Positions 12,839-26,700 are shown, counted from the first letter of the stretch. The stretch is 64,000 nucleotides of DNA from Panax quinquefolius (GCA_020205615.1 CM035170.1:34100123-34164122); one strand, 5' to 3'. A program made the numbers and translations. Notes: generated by a model not told the origin, from the letters alone.

Positions 12839-15800
12839 TGTGGCGCCCCAAATCAGGGTATCTTCAACTGAAGCGAGATGGTCTTTATCTTTGTCAACAT
12901 TCATACATTCATTGATTGAAAAGTCTCGAAAAACGAACATAACTTCTATATATTTAAAGTAATATTTACATTTCCCAAGTTCTAAACCCGTTACAAAGGT
13001 TCTTTGTCATAATATCAGTTAAATTACAACAATAGACCTATACTATTACAAGACAGCTTAGTAATCTGCCTTAGCTTTTCCCTTATCCTTTTTCGATCCT
13101 TCGGGACGTTCAGTCTTAGCTGCATTCATATGGTTCAAGCAAGAGTGAGCATAACTAGCTCAGCAAGTATAACAATTTAATAACAACATGCTTGACACAT
13201 ACAAATCGTATATCTTTAATAACTGAACAATAGTTATGAAGTACTATTGATAATTCAAAATAGCACTTCATCTTTTCTTTCAAAATGTTTTACAATAACA
13301 ACAATATTTAGTAAAACATTCACTCGTCGAAGACCTCGGTATTCATTCTTTATTGGAAAGGATGACGGGAAGCAAGTCAAGTAAGCGATATCACTTACGA
13401 GCACTTCTAGGTGATCGACTATTGTACTCTATGTTGATCGACACTACATCCATTAAGCGTATGCGTTTAAGCATTTTAGCAACCTCACGTGCTGTCGTTT
13501 CACCAAACAAAATATTTGTTTAACATTTCGGTCTTCTTTTGAAAACCATATCAAGTAGTTGACAAAAGATAGCAACATTTGATAATACATGAATAGATTA
13601 TCAATTCATCAAGTCTAGCAAAGAATTGGCTTCAACTTCAACATACCTCGATTCATGCGAAAGAATACATGAACCTCAAAAACTTGTTGATTGAACTGAG
13701 ACAAGAGTTAGAATACTTGCCTTTAGCGTATGCTACGGTATTTTAACTTTATGTTCAAGTCGTTCAAGTCTCTACAATACATAATCACATAATGCCTTAG
13801 ATTAGGTCACATATAATCCAGTATGTATATGACTATATCATACCCTTCATTTCAATCTAATTGTGTATTAGATTCATTTACTATTCATTTCGGTTTATCA
13901 TTATGCTTGCATTATATATGACTAGGTTATCTCAACCTTTACATTACATTCCTTAAACAATGTTATCTTACCTTCCTTAAGTTATGTTTACTTTGAATCC
14001 ATTTAGGTTTTTTTTTTCTTTGTACTTAGAAACCTTCATTACTATCTTTGTTACGAGGAGGTATTTTTTATGGCTGACTTTATCTACATCTCGTCTTTGC
14101 TTGTGGCTTGAGCTCTTAATGCCATTGTCCGGACTTTGGCTGCTTGGTGTGAGTCCTTACTTAATGGGGCGTATGTTGCATTCCACACTCGAAGGATTTT
14201 TGTCCTTTGTTCATGGTATTTGTATTTCCTTATTGAACTAAGGTTTTTATTGTGGTGAACTCTTGCGATGGCTCGATTCTTTATTCCGCTTGCTGGCATG
14301 GTCTTTTTGCCTAGGGGGTTGTGGCTTGCGACACTGACTCTGTGCACCGAGATATCAATTTCGATTTTGAAATTTTGTGAACTTCGGACGCATAACTTCT
14401 TTCGTTATAAGTCCGAATTGGCTCGTTCAAAAGCCTACGGTTCACAAATTACGTACTCTACATGACCATTCAAAAATTTTATCTAATTGACTTCGTTTGC
14501 TAAAAATTCACCTATTGGTTCATTTTTAGCGTAAGCGATAAGCGTTAAATGAGCGTTCGGCGCTTTCGTTCTTCGTTCTAAGTCGGAATCCGGTCATTTT
14601 TGAGTCATGACTCTTAAATGCCAATTATGACTTGTCTCTATTGGAAAACAATGGTTTCGTGATCAAACATAAAATTTGACTTCCATTCAGAGAATTTTAC
14701 GTATTCGGCGATTATCGTCAATCGTGCAAATTAAAGTGATTCTTCATTCTTATGATTTGTTCAACATTACAAATGACTTCATTCATCATGTGAACATTTT
14801 AACATACTTAATACAACAACTTATATTCATTGTTGGATTTTGACTTATTCTTCATGAGCTTATAACTTGTCAAATTATAAACTACTTAAGATTTGATTAT
14901 TAATGACTTATGACAATTAAGGTTTCTTAATCATCATACTTTACATACTCTTCACATATAACTTTACTTAGGTATACATGATACATATGATCATATAAAT
15001 TCTTTTACATTCATATCATTTCTCTTAATAAACTTCTTACAAGTTCATATTATTTTCACATAAGTTTATAACTTATGCTAGCTTAAATGAATTATTACCA
15101 ACTTAATTGGCTTAAGTTCATTACTTACTCATTCATGTTTCTTAATCGACTTTTCTTATCATCATCTATCATGGTAGAGATAGAAGATAATTGAGAAGAA
15201 GTCTTACTCTTTTGTAGTCTTGGTAAGTAGCTTGCTTCTTCTTCTTACTTATAGAATGACTTATGTGTAGCTTATTCTCTCTAACACTTAAGCACTTTAG
15301 ATGTGTTGGATTAATTGATCGACCAACAAATGGATTGTAAAGCTCTTACATATTTATAGACTTTCCAAGGTTAGGGTAGTTTGGTCTTTAAAATCATCCC
15401 ACCTCCTTAAGCCACCTCCTTACTTATTCATTACTTACTTGCTACAAACACAAAACTTATATCTACACTTGGTCATTACTTCAAAGTCTTGGTCGATACT
15501 CTACTTGATCATCACATTACTTGATCACCACATCACTTGGTCACCACATCACTTGGTCACCACACATTAACCATATCAATATGGTTTTCCCCATGGGTTA
15601 TACAATCCATGGATTCTAGCTTAGGCTTGGATTAATAAATCCTTGGGCCTTATATTAACAAACACTAATTGGTTCATTAATTCATTAGTTGGCTTCTCTC
15701 TCTAATTCACTTGGACTTGTATATAATTGTTTACCAATCATCCAAGTCCATTAACATTTCTTAATACATATTGTTGATATATTATTTTCGTATTCTAATT

Positions 15801-16277
15801 CTTATAGAATTTATATACGGTATTTCATCCTTCATTCAAACTCGTATAATACTTTGTATTATACTCGTTTTTATTACTTTGTACAATACCAAGTATCATA
15901 CCATTATTACTTATTCTTTAACATTTCGCTTTACTTAACGTTTATAAATTAAGTCCTGGCGAATTATTACATTTTCCATAACTAGATTTTTATTACATAA
16001 TCCATCTTACCTTGTTATTCCATCATTTCGTATTTCTCGGAATCTCAAAATTATATCCCAGAGCAAATCTGGAGTGAATAGTGTTTTTGGAAAATTTCTC
16101 GGAAAACTTTTATTTTCGTCTTGGAAATTCAAACACTTTAATTCATCCACGTAGCCCAAATACTACGATATTCTAACATCAATAGGTTATCTGATGACAA
16201 CCATCTTGATAACACATGGAATATGATTTTATTATTATTTAATTTAATAAAATCATTTTACAATAAGATCCGAATTT
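12839..16277 (-). mobile_element. 5' LTR of family-B element
   Basis: It is the sister copy of 3,680-7,127. The ending TTTGGGGCGCCACA is intact next to the primer-binding site. At the far end the match stops at CAATAAGATCCGAATTTC (16,277), about 13 bp short of the LTR start. AT-rich regions are nearly identical between copies, whereas 14,060-14,340 is scrambled by indels relative to 4,875-5,175. Confidence 0.87.
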
Positions 16278-16776
16278 CATTAAATTATGGTCTTTAACTA
16301 ACAAACAGGTCTTGAACTTAACTTTTGAACAATACATTTTCATTAAGGAATGAATTAACTTAACAAATTTGATCCCTACATTAAGTCATTTTACATAAAT
16401 TATTTTTTAAGGATTTTACAAAAGTTATTGGTTTTACAAATATACATTAAAATCTCATATCATCATCAAATTAATCACATGCATTAGCTAGAGTACTAAT
16501 AGAATTATCTAGGAACTTCAATAGTAAATGTAATATATAGGATTGTGATTAATCAAATATTGCAAAGCCCCGATAATTATTACGAGTAAGAATCGGACCA
16601 TAACGGAATTTTAGTGTATACCAACACTATAACATTAGATTGTGGAAGAAGATCAAAATTAGAGATTGATAGAAAAGTAAGAATATGAGCTCGTGTGAGT
16701 AGGAAACAAAATATATATATATATTCCAGTACTATCATCGGTTATGAGTTTGAATTTAAGAGAAATTCTAGAGAAT
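16278..16776. other. AT-rich spacer, nothing recognised
   Basis: About 500 bp between element B and the solo LTR. No coding signal, terminal repeats or known element ends were seen. Confidence 0.5.
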
Positions 16777-19291
16777 ATTTATCGGCGCCCCAAAATAGGT
16801 ATCTGACACCCATTACGAGTTGCCAAATATATGGTATGAAAAGCAAACTACAACTTGATAATACAATTTGTCGTGCAAAAAATACGACAACACATCTTTG
16901 TGAGTTTAAATACAAATATTGTCTTTACAGACAATATCCACACTCAAATAAGTCCTCATTACAATTATTCAAAAACTATTTTACGAAATAGTGAGGATTT
17001 GCTAAAACATCTTTCTAGAACCATCACTCCAGGTACCCGACTAGTTCTGCTATATGTTCACACCTCCGAGAAAAATGGAACAAAAAGGAAAAGGTGAGCT
17101 CAACTAGCCCGATAAAGAATATTATGACTAAGATAATATACAACAAATTATCGTTAGTCTTTAACAGGGAAAATCGATAAAATATAATAGACAACAAGTT
17201 TTAGATCAACAAGCTGCGGTATGTAAAGCAAAGAATCCATTGGAAGAGTCAGTAGAGAATGAGTTCTACTATCTTTTAAGATTTAAAAGTCCATCATCAA
17301 TTTTATCCCTGTAACAACAATCAATATACATCTTTAATCAATATTCATCTTTGCACTACAGGCCAAAGATATTCATTTGTATCACCAGTTGATCATGTTC
17401 ATCTCAACACCTGTTCATCTTCGCACTACGGGCCAAAGATATTCATCAGTTAATCGTTCATCTTTGCACTACATGCTAAAGATATTCAATAATATCATCA
17501 TTTAGGACTGAGGATGATGAAAAATATTTTAAAGAAAACGAGTCAAGTGAGACAGAAGGACAAATAGTAAGGATTCGTATAATAGTTTATCCAAGATCAA
17601 TAATACTCCATAATAACCAATTTTGAAGCAAAATTCAAGAATAAAGATCAAAACATGGATACAATCAAAGATAGTAACCATAATAGACATCTTGGACAAA
17701 AAGAAGAAAATTTCATTTTTCGGTGAATAGTGCCGTATTCGTGAATAGTGTCGTATACGTGAATAGTGCCACATACGTGAATAGTAACCCCGACACAAAA
17801 AGTTCCAAATTTGATAAAAAATTCATACCAACATTTCGGTATAATGATATTGAAGAAAATATCATTTTAAGAAGAATATAACACCCCTTACCTCAAAATA
17901 TCAGTAATTCTGATCGGAATATCGGTATAAGGCTGGAGGAAACTTGCATTGATGAATAGAAACTCACAAAGTATCTAAATACTCACAAAATACCCTCAAT
18001 AATCTAGAGAGAGAAAGAGAGAAAACTTGTTTCTGGTGTGATTTTCAATTCTAACTTAGCCCTCTATTTATAGGAAAATGTTAACAGACTTGACCTACAA
18101 CCTGATGGCTTTACCTGCTACTATTCTCACCCACCACATTTGAAATAAATTCAACACATTTCTTCACCAATCACAAGTGGGGCCCACCAATTCTAGAATT
18201 TTCCACCAAAATGATAAATTTCGAAAATTCAACAATTTCTGAACTAGTCACCTCTTAAAATTCATAACAAATCATACGTTCATTTTTAACGGGTCAAAAT
18301 TTGTGGACATATACTCAACTTATATATGTATAACATATCCAAAAATTACAACGATCCAACAGTCAGATTAAAAATTATAACTCACTTAATATATCTCAAA
18401 AAACACCTGGTTTAATTTTTAATACCTTCATTTCGACAAAAATCTTGATAAAACATCTCAACATTAACTCCTTCATTTTTTAACCACAATAAATATATCC
18501 AACATTTATATCCACATAAAATAAATATTTTCTTATCATATGAATCAATAATTAATTATTCACAAATAATATTACGTAATCACATTTATGATAATGACGG
18601 TAGTTCCCAGAAAGATGGGGCTTTCCAATAAGAATTTCTCCTTATTGGCGCCATGCAATTAGGTGACCAACCTCTCCTCATGATGAACTTTCTAGACATT
18701 GCCAATAATGCTATCTAATAATATTATTCAAATAATATGAATTATTGATCCGATAATGGGAAATACTATGCAGTTGATAATTATTGAAACAACAATAATA
18801 TAAAATATAAACGCGACAATTATTGAATCAATAAAATAAAATATTGAATAAAGTAACTCTTTGTAATAATTATTGAGTAGTGCCTTCTTACGTAAGGATC
18901 AATAATTCATTAATACTTGTGCATCCACGCCAGACATCTTGTATTTTAACCTTAGGGTATTCCAATAGTGTTACTTGAGTAATAACTACGCCGTTATTTA
19001 TAAAAACTCAAACTTGTCGTTTTCTTTCATCCGACAATTATTACATTATGGGGCCATAAATTTGATTGATTGCTGGCGTCGTACAAATATTCCCCGACAA
19101 CAAGAATATTCCACGACCAAATGAATATTCCCGATAACAATGATTATTTTATAACCACTTGCATATTTTGCAAAATTTGCACATTTCACCCATAACCGTA
19201 GAGAATTATATCAAATTAATACCTTATTATTCACAATAATAATTAGAGAAAATTCGATTTTATTTATAATAAGTTGGGGTCTTACAATTTA
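16777..19291 (-). mobile_element. Solo LTR of family A with target duplication
   Basis: The LTR body is 16,782-19,286, flanked by ATTTA at 16,777-16,781 and 19,287-19,291. The right end is the reverse complement of TGTAAGACCCCAACTT. The left end, TCGGCGCCCCAAAATAGG, is a slightly damaged version of the reversed LTR end. It contains a reversed TATAAATA box at 18,065-18,072, a reversed GAGGTAAGGGG donor-like site near 17,890, ACTATTCACG repeats at about 17,725-17,790 and three stem-loops at 17,340-17,490. No internal region is present, so this is the product of LTR-LTR recombination. Confidence 0.9.
17340..17490 (-). repeat. Stem-loop array in solo LTR
   Basis: Three hairpins lie at about 17,347-17,370, 17,417-17,440 and 17,460-17,483, each pairing ATCTTTG-like with CAAAGAT-like arms around CACTACNGGC loops (reverse of GCCNGTAGTG). 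They repeat about every 60-70 bp. Confidence 0.65.
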
Positions 19292-20401
19292 CTATCATGA
19301 AATAATTACAAATATATTTATAACTATAATCTAATCATATATCACTTACAAATTAATTTTAGTTTTCAAATAAAGTTACAAGAATACATGTCATAATAAA
19401 TAACTAAATAAACATATATTGTATATTTTTTACTTAAAAAGTTATTTTAATTGTCCATTTATTAGATATCTATTAGTATAAAATGTATTGTGTTATAAAA
19501 TATATTTCTAATAATAATTTGATAATATTGAAATTAATACTTATTATCAAAATTTAATTGTGTTTTGATTATTCTTTAAGTGAAATAATTAAGATTTTAT
19601 ATTAATGTATGATTTTTTAATTTAAAATAAAAATTTAAATTATTTTCTAATTTTTAATAAATATTTAAAATCTCATTCAAATGCATGCTTTGCACATGCT
19701 ACCATATTAATTTATATTAGCTTCGCCAATATTAACGTTAGAATAAGATTGGTTCATAATCTTTTTTTTTGGTGATAAACCTTAATGGTTAAAATTTAGA
19801 AAAAGATAGACTCAACAATTTATGTTAAAATAATAATTAACAATCTTTTTTTTTGTGTATTATTCTAAAAAATGTGCATGTATAAAAATGTAAAATATGC
19901 TCTCTCATTTTTGACGTGAGTGATGTATAATCAAGGGTAAATTAGTTCGAATAATATTATATGCATAAACTATACATAAAAATAAAACTCATGTATTACT
20001 TATAAATAAAATGTATAAAATATTTAATTGTATATCACGATTCTTATTTTTTTTAATATAGTCTGTGTTCATAACATTATTTGGTTCGTTGATGCAAAAA
20101 TTTATATATTTAATTTATTGACTTTTTTTATCTTTTAAGGATAAGTCTTTTATAAACTTAATCATCTTTTTAAGGACAGAGAAAATATAACTTGACTAGC
20201 TGTATCCCGTGCCTCCGTCACTACATGAACAATCAAATTTATTTTAAATTTTAGATAATCCAAATAATTTATTAGGGTGAACAAAAAATTCAAAATTAAT
20301 TATATTTTGTTAGATAAATTAGTGACCATCTTTAAACTATAAGCTTTTATAAAAGACCCCATTTCCATTTTTATACATGTGAATAACACGGATCCTGTTA
20401 G
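19292..20401. other. AT-rich intergenic sequence
   Basis: This stretch is strongly AT-rich with no coding signal or element ends that I recognise. It is the upstream flank of the APRL gene. Confidence 0.5.
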
Positions 20402-20526
20402 TATGAAGTTATTTTTTTGGTAAGTTGATTAATTGACCAATAGAATACTGATATATATAAAACTTCGCCTGCGCGTCAATATTCTATTGGTCAATTGACC
20501 AACTTATTTCAAAATAAACTTCATAT
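20402..20526. mobile_element. Small foldback (MITE-like) element
   Basis: Two arms of about 50 bp are inverted copies: 20,402-20,451 starts TATGAAGTT and contains TTGACCAATAGAATACTGA, and 20,477-20,526 is the matching reverse ending AACTTCATA. The loop (20,452-20,476) includes a CGCCTGCGCG stretch. It lies about 270 bp upstream of the APRL start codon. The superfamily is not determined. Confidence 0.7.
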
Positions 20527-20669
20527 TGTGTTAAATTTTAACCCAAAAAAAAGATAAAAAAGGGAATGAAAAAGATGGTGCTATTACATGGTGATGATAT
20601 TAGAATCACGAAATTCCATTTTTGATTCCCTGAAAATAAAACAATCTGAGCCTCAACGCTAACATGCGC

Positions 20670-20745
20670 TGGGCTCGCTCTCCGCCCCCTTCTTCTGTCC
20701 TTCTCCACCTCTTCTACTACGATCTCCTCTTAACGTCGAGCGTCC
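20670..20745 (+). promoter_or_regulatory. CT-rich 5' leader of APRL gene
   Basis: A pyrimidine-rich stretch (CGCTCTCCGCCCCC, then TTCTTCTGTCCTTCTCC) sits 60-130 bp before the start codon. Such Y-patches are usual near plant transcription starts. No convincing TATA box was fixed, so the promoter position is approximate. Confidence 0.4.
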
Positions 20746-20799
20746 TTGGTGGGTTTTGATTTTTGTATCTATTTGTATTTAATTATGTATCATCATCAT

Positions 20800-23700
20800 A
20801 TGGCAAAAGCGAAGGGTTTGGAAACTGGGTTGCTTCTGTTGATGGTTTTCGGTAAGCTAGCGTGCGCCGAACATGCTAGGGTTCCGTCATCAGCGGCTTG
20901 TCCTCCGCAATCGGTTACGGAATCGATCTTTGGAATGGGAGATTCGATTTGTCCTTTGAATGGGATTGAATCTTTCGATTTTGGTGGTGTTATTGAGGTA
21001 ATTTCACAGCTTTATTTACATGTAAATTTATTGGTATGTGCAGTTCATATGTTCAAAATAATGTTTAAGGGCTTACTTTGTTCATTTTCTATTTTAATTA
21101 TGCAAAACAGCAAAAATTGCTGGTTTATAAATTTTATGTTTTTTGACCAAATTGTGGATGGTGGGTGGAAAAGGTGGATTGTGTTCTTTGTTTTTCTTGG
21201 AAGAAAAATGATGAAATTGTTTTGTTTTGTTTTGGTTGATAATATTGGTAATATGATTTTTCTTTTTGTCTTTTTACTGGGAAACAGAATTGATGGCATT
21301 TGAGCGTTATTTTTTGATAGATTATGGGGGTATAGACATATGCTTTATTTAGATTTGACGTGTTTGGGTTGAAATGTTTGACAATTGTATATATTTAGTC
21401 TGATTAAATATGAAGACTTTGATTGCACCAATATGGCAGTTGTAAAAATTGGAATGTTATGTTTAAAAGTAGTTGGGGTTTAAAGGGAACTAGGGATTTT
21501 GTGTTTGGAGGAAGAATTTTGGAAGTTGGAGATAATTAGAGCTGTTGGTAAAACTTGGAGTTACTTGTTCAGCTTGTTTTAGACAATTGATGAAATTTAA
21601 GTTATCTACAATCTAGGCCAGTTGCCTTTGGCTGCTTTGTTGTACTTGGTACTATTCCAAAAACTTTTCTAAGGGTTCCTATTTTAGACCTCATATGGTG
21701 CCTTTAATTTTAGTGTGTTATCTTCCTTGCTAGGTTTAGGCATTTCATGAGCATGTTTCTATTTGGTTACTACATATTCATACCTAACGATTTTCCACAA
21801 AGTGGTGGTGACAAAACGTATAACTTGTACAAATCTTTCAAAATCTAACACTATAAGCATGGGTAGTTTTGTAATCAGTCACAAAGTATTCTACTAGGAA
21901 GCCAAAGGAATATATATAGAAGTCTAATACACATGTTGAGCACAACTTAGATCCAAAAGTTTAAGTTGATAGGTCTTTGTTCAAGCTTGTATATTAAGCC
22001 TTTAACATTGCACTTGAACGCCGATGTGGGACTATGTCAACTCACATGTTACCTTAACAAATCTCCCCTTCACATGTGTGCCCAATATTTTTGAATTGCT
22101 CTCCTTAGTGTATATATACTCTCTATACTTCAACACACTGACGCTTGCACATTGCTTAAGCAATTACTCCCCCATTATTTTGTAAGTGTCGTTTTTAACA
22201 ATTTTTTTTACTTTTTACAAATTCCAAAGTAGAATTAATTACTCATCTTCCCACAATACCCGTAAAATTAAATACATATTTGTTTCTCTCTCATCTTTTC
22301 AACTAATTTTACTCCAATGAAATAATCTTTCCTCTTTTTCCTCTCATTTTCCATTGGTTTTGCAAGTGTAATATTGATGTTTTATACCTAATCTGATCTA
22401 TTAGTCAAAACATGAATTACATTCTTTAACTATGTGTCTACTCCTAAAACGACACTTAAAAAGGAATGTAGGAACTATTTCAGAAATGCCATCACTCAAC
22501 ATATTGAGGTCTGCACATTAATTGAGTAATCACTTGAGAATCTTTCAGGATCATGGATCATGGGCTGATAGCAATTTTCGTAGTTCCACGATATTGGTAC
22601 TCACATATATAGTGGGAGATTTGTTAAGCTAACATGTGAGTTGATATAGTTACATATTGGAGTTCAAGTGTGAAGTTGAAGCCAAATACAATGTTAGGCC
22701 CAAGACCTATGAACCTAAGTTTTTGGTTTAAGTTGGGTTTAACAGGTGTATTAAGGCCTTTGTTATGGACTCTCTTGGATCCCCAACATTTTCCAAGTAA
22801 CATTAGCCCCTCAAAGGGACTCGTGTACTTAATTGTAATCTAGACATTCTTCGGTCAAGGTTGTATCAGTTCTAATGTTTCTTTTGGTTTCCATCTCCTA
22901 CTTATTACTATGTTTGTCAGATTGATGGAGAGAAGAGAAAGTTTACTCTCTCCAATGTTTGGAAGTTTAATGGAGAGAAAAGTAGTTACTTTCTCTTCTT
23001 TGTTTCAGATTGGAGAAGAAAAGAAGAGAAAAAAATTTAAATATATTATCATACCATTACTTCTAAGAATAATGATCTCATAGCATAAAAATATATGGAG
23101 GGTAAAATGGGAATACAAAAGTTTCATTAATGAAACTTTCTCCTCTAGATCTCACTATGTTTGGGAGATTGGAGGGAAAAAGAAGAGAAGAGGAGAGAAA
23201 ATACGAGAACAGAGTTTTGAATGTTGCTACCTTTATTCGAGTTCTTCCACTTCCAGCTAACCGTGTTTTGATGTATGGACAAAGAAGCAAGCAAAGGGTT
23301 TTTCTCCATTTAGATTTTTTGGACAGAAATGTGTGTTGCTCAGATTTACAGAATCGAGGACAAGGAAGATGGCTATCAGTTACAGGGTTGGCCCTTCATC
23401 TTTGGGGTTTTTCTGTTTTTATAGATATTGGAGATTTGTGTGGTGGTTTTATGGATGTGGATGCCGTTTTCAACTTTAGTGGATTGGACAGAGTGTGTAT
23501 TCCAGTTCAAGAAGGTGCAGCGCTTCCCCGCTCGATTTCAATTTCTTATGGAGAGTGGTGTTTTAAAATTTGTATTTTTGAGGAGATATTTCCGGTGATG
23601 GGTTGTCCTCCGGCAGATTTTGGGTGGACTCCGATGAATCCTAATGTTTTCGTGGTCACATGATGTTCATTCTAAGCATGAGAACTTTAACAGAGCGAGA

Positions 23701-26700
23701 TTTGGTGCAGGATGTTCATTCTATGCATGAGAACTTTAAAAGAGCAAGATTTGGTGCTTGTACTGAGGATGGTAGAGGTCATTTTCAGCAACAAATAGAG
23801 GTTGGGAACAGAGGAAATGGGTGATATGCTTCAAAGAAGTTCAATAAAGGAGCTGATAATTGTAGGGGTTCAGTGTTTGGAAGACTCACTTATCCTGTAA
23901 ATCATTTGAGAGTTTTTCCTAATTCGGGACAAAAAAATCTTCTAATTCGGTGAAACGTATTTACAAGCCTAAACTTGTTCAAAATCAGCCTACTTTGGTA
24001 AGAAAGCAGCAGCGGACATAGGAGTTGGACTAGTCTTTGCAGTGGATGATAATAATTTGAAGTTAAAAGGGAAGGCAGTGGTGTCTAGGGATGACGATAC
24101 AAGGACTTCTACTAGTGAGGCCGGGAAGGTTATGTTTCCGGAAGTATTGATGAATAAAAATCGGCAGTGTCCGACTAATTCTGTCATCCACGAAAATTTT
24201 CATATTGAGGTTTTTAAGTAAGCAATCAGTATCAGTAGTTTTAATGAATTTTTATTCCTTTCCAGGGCAAGTTGGTAATGGTCACATTGTGTCAGGTCAT
24301 CTAGTAGCTCCCTTCGATCCAAAATCTCAAACTATTGGTGAAGGGACAGACTTGGACTCGAATGATAGTTCTTTGGAGGAGTCTGGCAATGTTTCAGATG
24401 ATGATGCAGATTGGGATTTGGATGTTGCGTCCGATGAGCTCGACGATCTTCTTGTTCCTGGTTTACAATATCGAGATAATTGTGGTGAGAGTTTGTTGGC
24501 AGTAGGTGGGGCTGACTTGTTTGATAATTCCAAGGTTGAGGGTTCAAAGCTTCAAGTGGAGGAGAATATGCGGGAACTGGTTGTTCATGGGCAAAGTTCA
24601 GATGATAGAAATAATTTAGTTGGGTTTACATCTTAAAATCTAAGTAGCAATCTTGTGGATTCAGATACTAACATTATTGACGTTGATGAAGGAGGGAATT
24701 TTGTGCCTTCTTTTATACCTTCTCCTGTGCCTTTTGTTGTTCCTATTTTTTCTATTCCTACTCATGTTCATAATCTTTCTCTTCGATCTGAGGGTGGTAA
24801 TAATTTATTGGTGGATGATTTTTCAAGTCCTGCTTTGGGGAACAAAAACTAAGGATGCTAAGCTTGTCTCTTCGATACTGAATTGCCAAAGGTAAGTAGG
24901 GGATAAGGGAGATTGCCTGGTCTTACATCCTTTAGGGGAAGTGATGATATAGAGACCCATAAGAAGTGTTGGATATAATGGGGAATTGGGGATTAGGTTG
25001 GTTAGTCCAATGGAGAATGATGTTAGGGTGATGGTCAAGTCCAAGTCTATTAAGGGTGGTTCTAAAAAGAAAAAAAAGGTGGAGCAAAGAGTTGAATCGA
25101 CTTCAATCGTTAGTGAATTATGGGGAGGTTTCGGGAAGGAGGGGGGGGGGGGTGTCTTACAAAATATTCATTATGAAGATTGTTAGTTGGAACGCGAGGT
25201 CTAGGGAGTAGACGTAAGCGTAGGTTGATAAATGAGCTGTTTGTTAAGGCTGCCCTTGATGTAGTCTTTCTTCAAGAGTCTAAATTGGAGACGATTATGA
25301 GAATGATGATTAGGAATATTTGGGATTCTAGGTTTAATGATTGGGTCTTTCTTCTGTCTTGTGAGCTTCGGGAGGTATAATTGTCATTTGGGATACTTGA
25401 TGTGCGACATGGCTTGAGTCTGATTTGGGTACTTATTCGGTATTTGTTCATTTAGAGATTAGAGGGTATGGGCCTTGGTGGTTTTCTTTTGTCTATGGGT
25501 CCAATCAACCTTGTGATAAACGAACTTTTTGGGAGGAGTTTTATGATCTTTATGGTCTTTGTTCTTCTTGTTTATGATCTTTATGGTCTTTGTTCTTTCT
25601 AATGCTCAATTCACTTGGTTGGTGAGTGTACAAAGGCTAGTCGTATTGATCGATTCTTGTTTAATAATGATTGGGAGGATATTTTTTCTGAGTTGGGCAA
25701 GATGTCAGGCCCTAGCTGTGAGGAAGAAGGAGAAAATAGTGAATACTGTGTTCGTGAGATGCAGAGATGGTTAAAGAGAGAGAGCTTAAACAAGCTCCTC
25801 ATTTCATTCACAAAATTCATATATTCAAAGCTTGAAGGTTACTCCTCCTTTTACAACTATTTATAGAAAAGAAATACTAAAAAGTAAAGCTACTAACCTA
25901 CACTACTTTTCTTATCCTTCACTCAAACATAACCAACTACCCCATGTCCCATGCGCCATGCGCCATGCGCCATGCGCCATGCGCCAATATGACAACTACT
26001 AGAATTTACTATTAGTTGGTCCTATTTCCCAGTTTACCCTTAACCTGACATTCCCGCCTCCTTTAGAACATTCATGTCCTCAAGAATTTGTGCCAAAAAC
26101 AGAACAGTTGTAACCTAGGCTGGTCTCTTCATAATTTCCTCCAGGATCAAAGATGAAGCTTTGGAGTTTGCTCATTAAAACTTTGCCATTGCAAGGCTTG
26201 TCCACATGTTCAACGAAAAGTCTTGCTTTACAATTTCCTTCTTGAATTTTCAGCTGTTGTTCCCCTTGAATTTCAGGGGATACCCCATAGTTTAAATGAG
26301 AGACTTTGAGGTCATTTGCACATTCTTCTTGCTTCATTTTTCAGTTAAAGAGTGACCACTTATAGATGCCAAAGGGTGAATTCTCTCCATTAGTACTTCG
26401 TAGTAACACCAATTCTGCTATCTTGTATCATTTGCAACCTCTTGCTAGAAACATCTACTCTCTGCAAGGTAATATCCTGGAAGTACATATGATGTGTGAA
26501 AGATTTTGCCCCAATTTGAATTTGGAAACTTTTGCCCCATCATAAGCAGTGGTATTCTTTCTTTTGCACACCAACTACTTTACCTCTTTGATGCACAAGT
26601 ATAAACACTTATCCCTAGTGCAACGACTGGTATGAAAATACTCCATGAACTCATCTTATTGAAATGACATTTACCCCCATTTGAACCTGTTTGAAGAAGG

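Larger units (their letters stand above)
3680..16277 (-). mobile_element. Nearly complete Ty3/gypsy retrotransposon (family B)
   Basis: Reading the - strand the order is 5' LTR (16,277-12,839), tRNA-Met primer-binding site (12,836-12,820), gag, protease/RT/RNase H/integrase remnants, polypurine tract (7,140-7,131) and 3' LTR (7,127-3,680). The integrase C-terminus with its KVLWKNH segment resembles chromovirus (Tekay/Del-like) elements; lineage is inference. Both outer ends are frayed: the right LTR lacks its first ~13 bp and the left LTR its last ~40 bp, so no target duplication can be read. Many frameshifts show the element cannot make a polyprotein. Confidence 0.88.

Noticed and set aside
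20402..20526. microRNA precursor
   Set aside because: The hairpin is symmetrical and nearly perfect, with element-like ends. It looks like a foldback transposon and no mature miRNA was recognised.
20746..21303. A 185-codon open frame running past exon 1
   Set aside because: After codon 84 it reads through a canonical GTAATT donor into AT-rich, low-complexity intron. Exon 2 continues the family sequence in phase.
24205..24636. Acidic open frame as a host gene
   Set aside because: It lies between LINE ORF1 and ORF2 signatures on the same strand and is better explained as part of the LINE ORF1 tail.
25141..25153. Poly-G run as a regulatory G-quadruplex
   Set aside because: It is a single homopolymer in a decayed LINE, more likely an indel-prone tract or sequencing problem.
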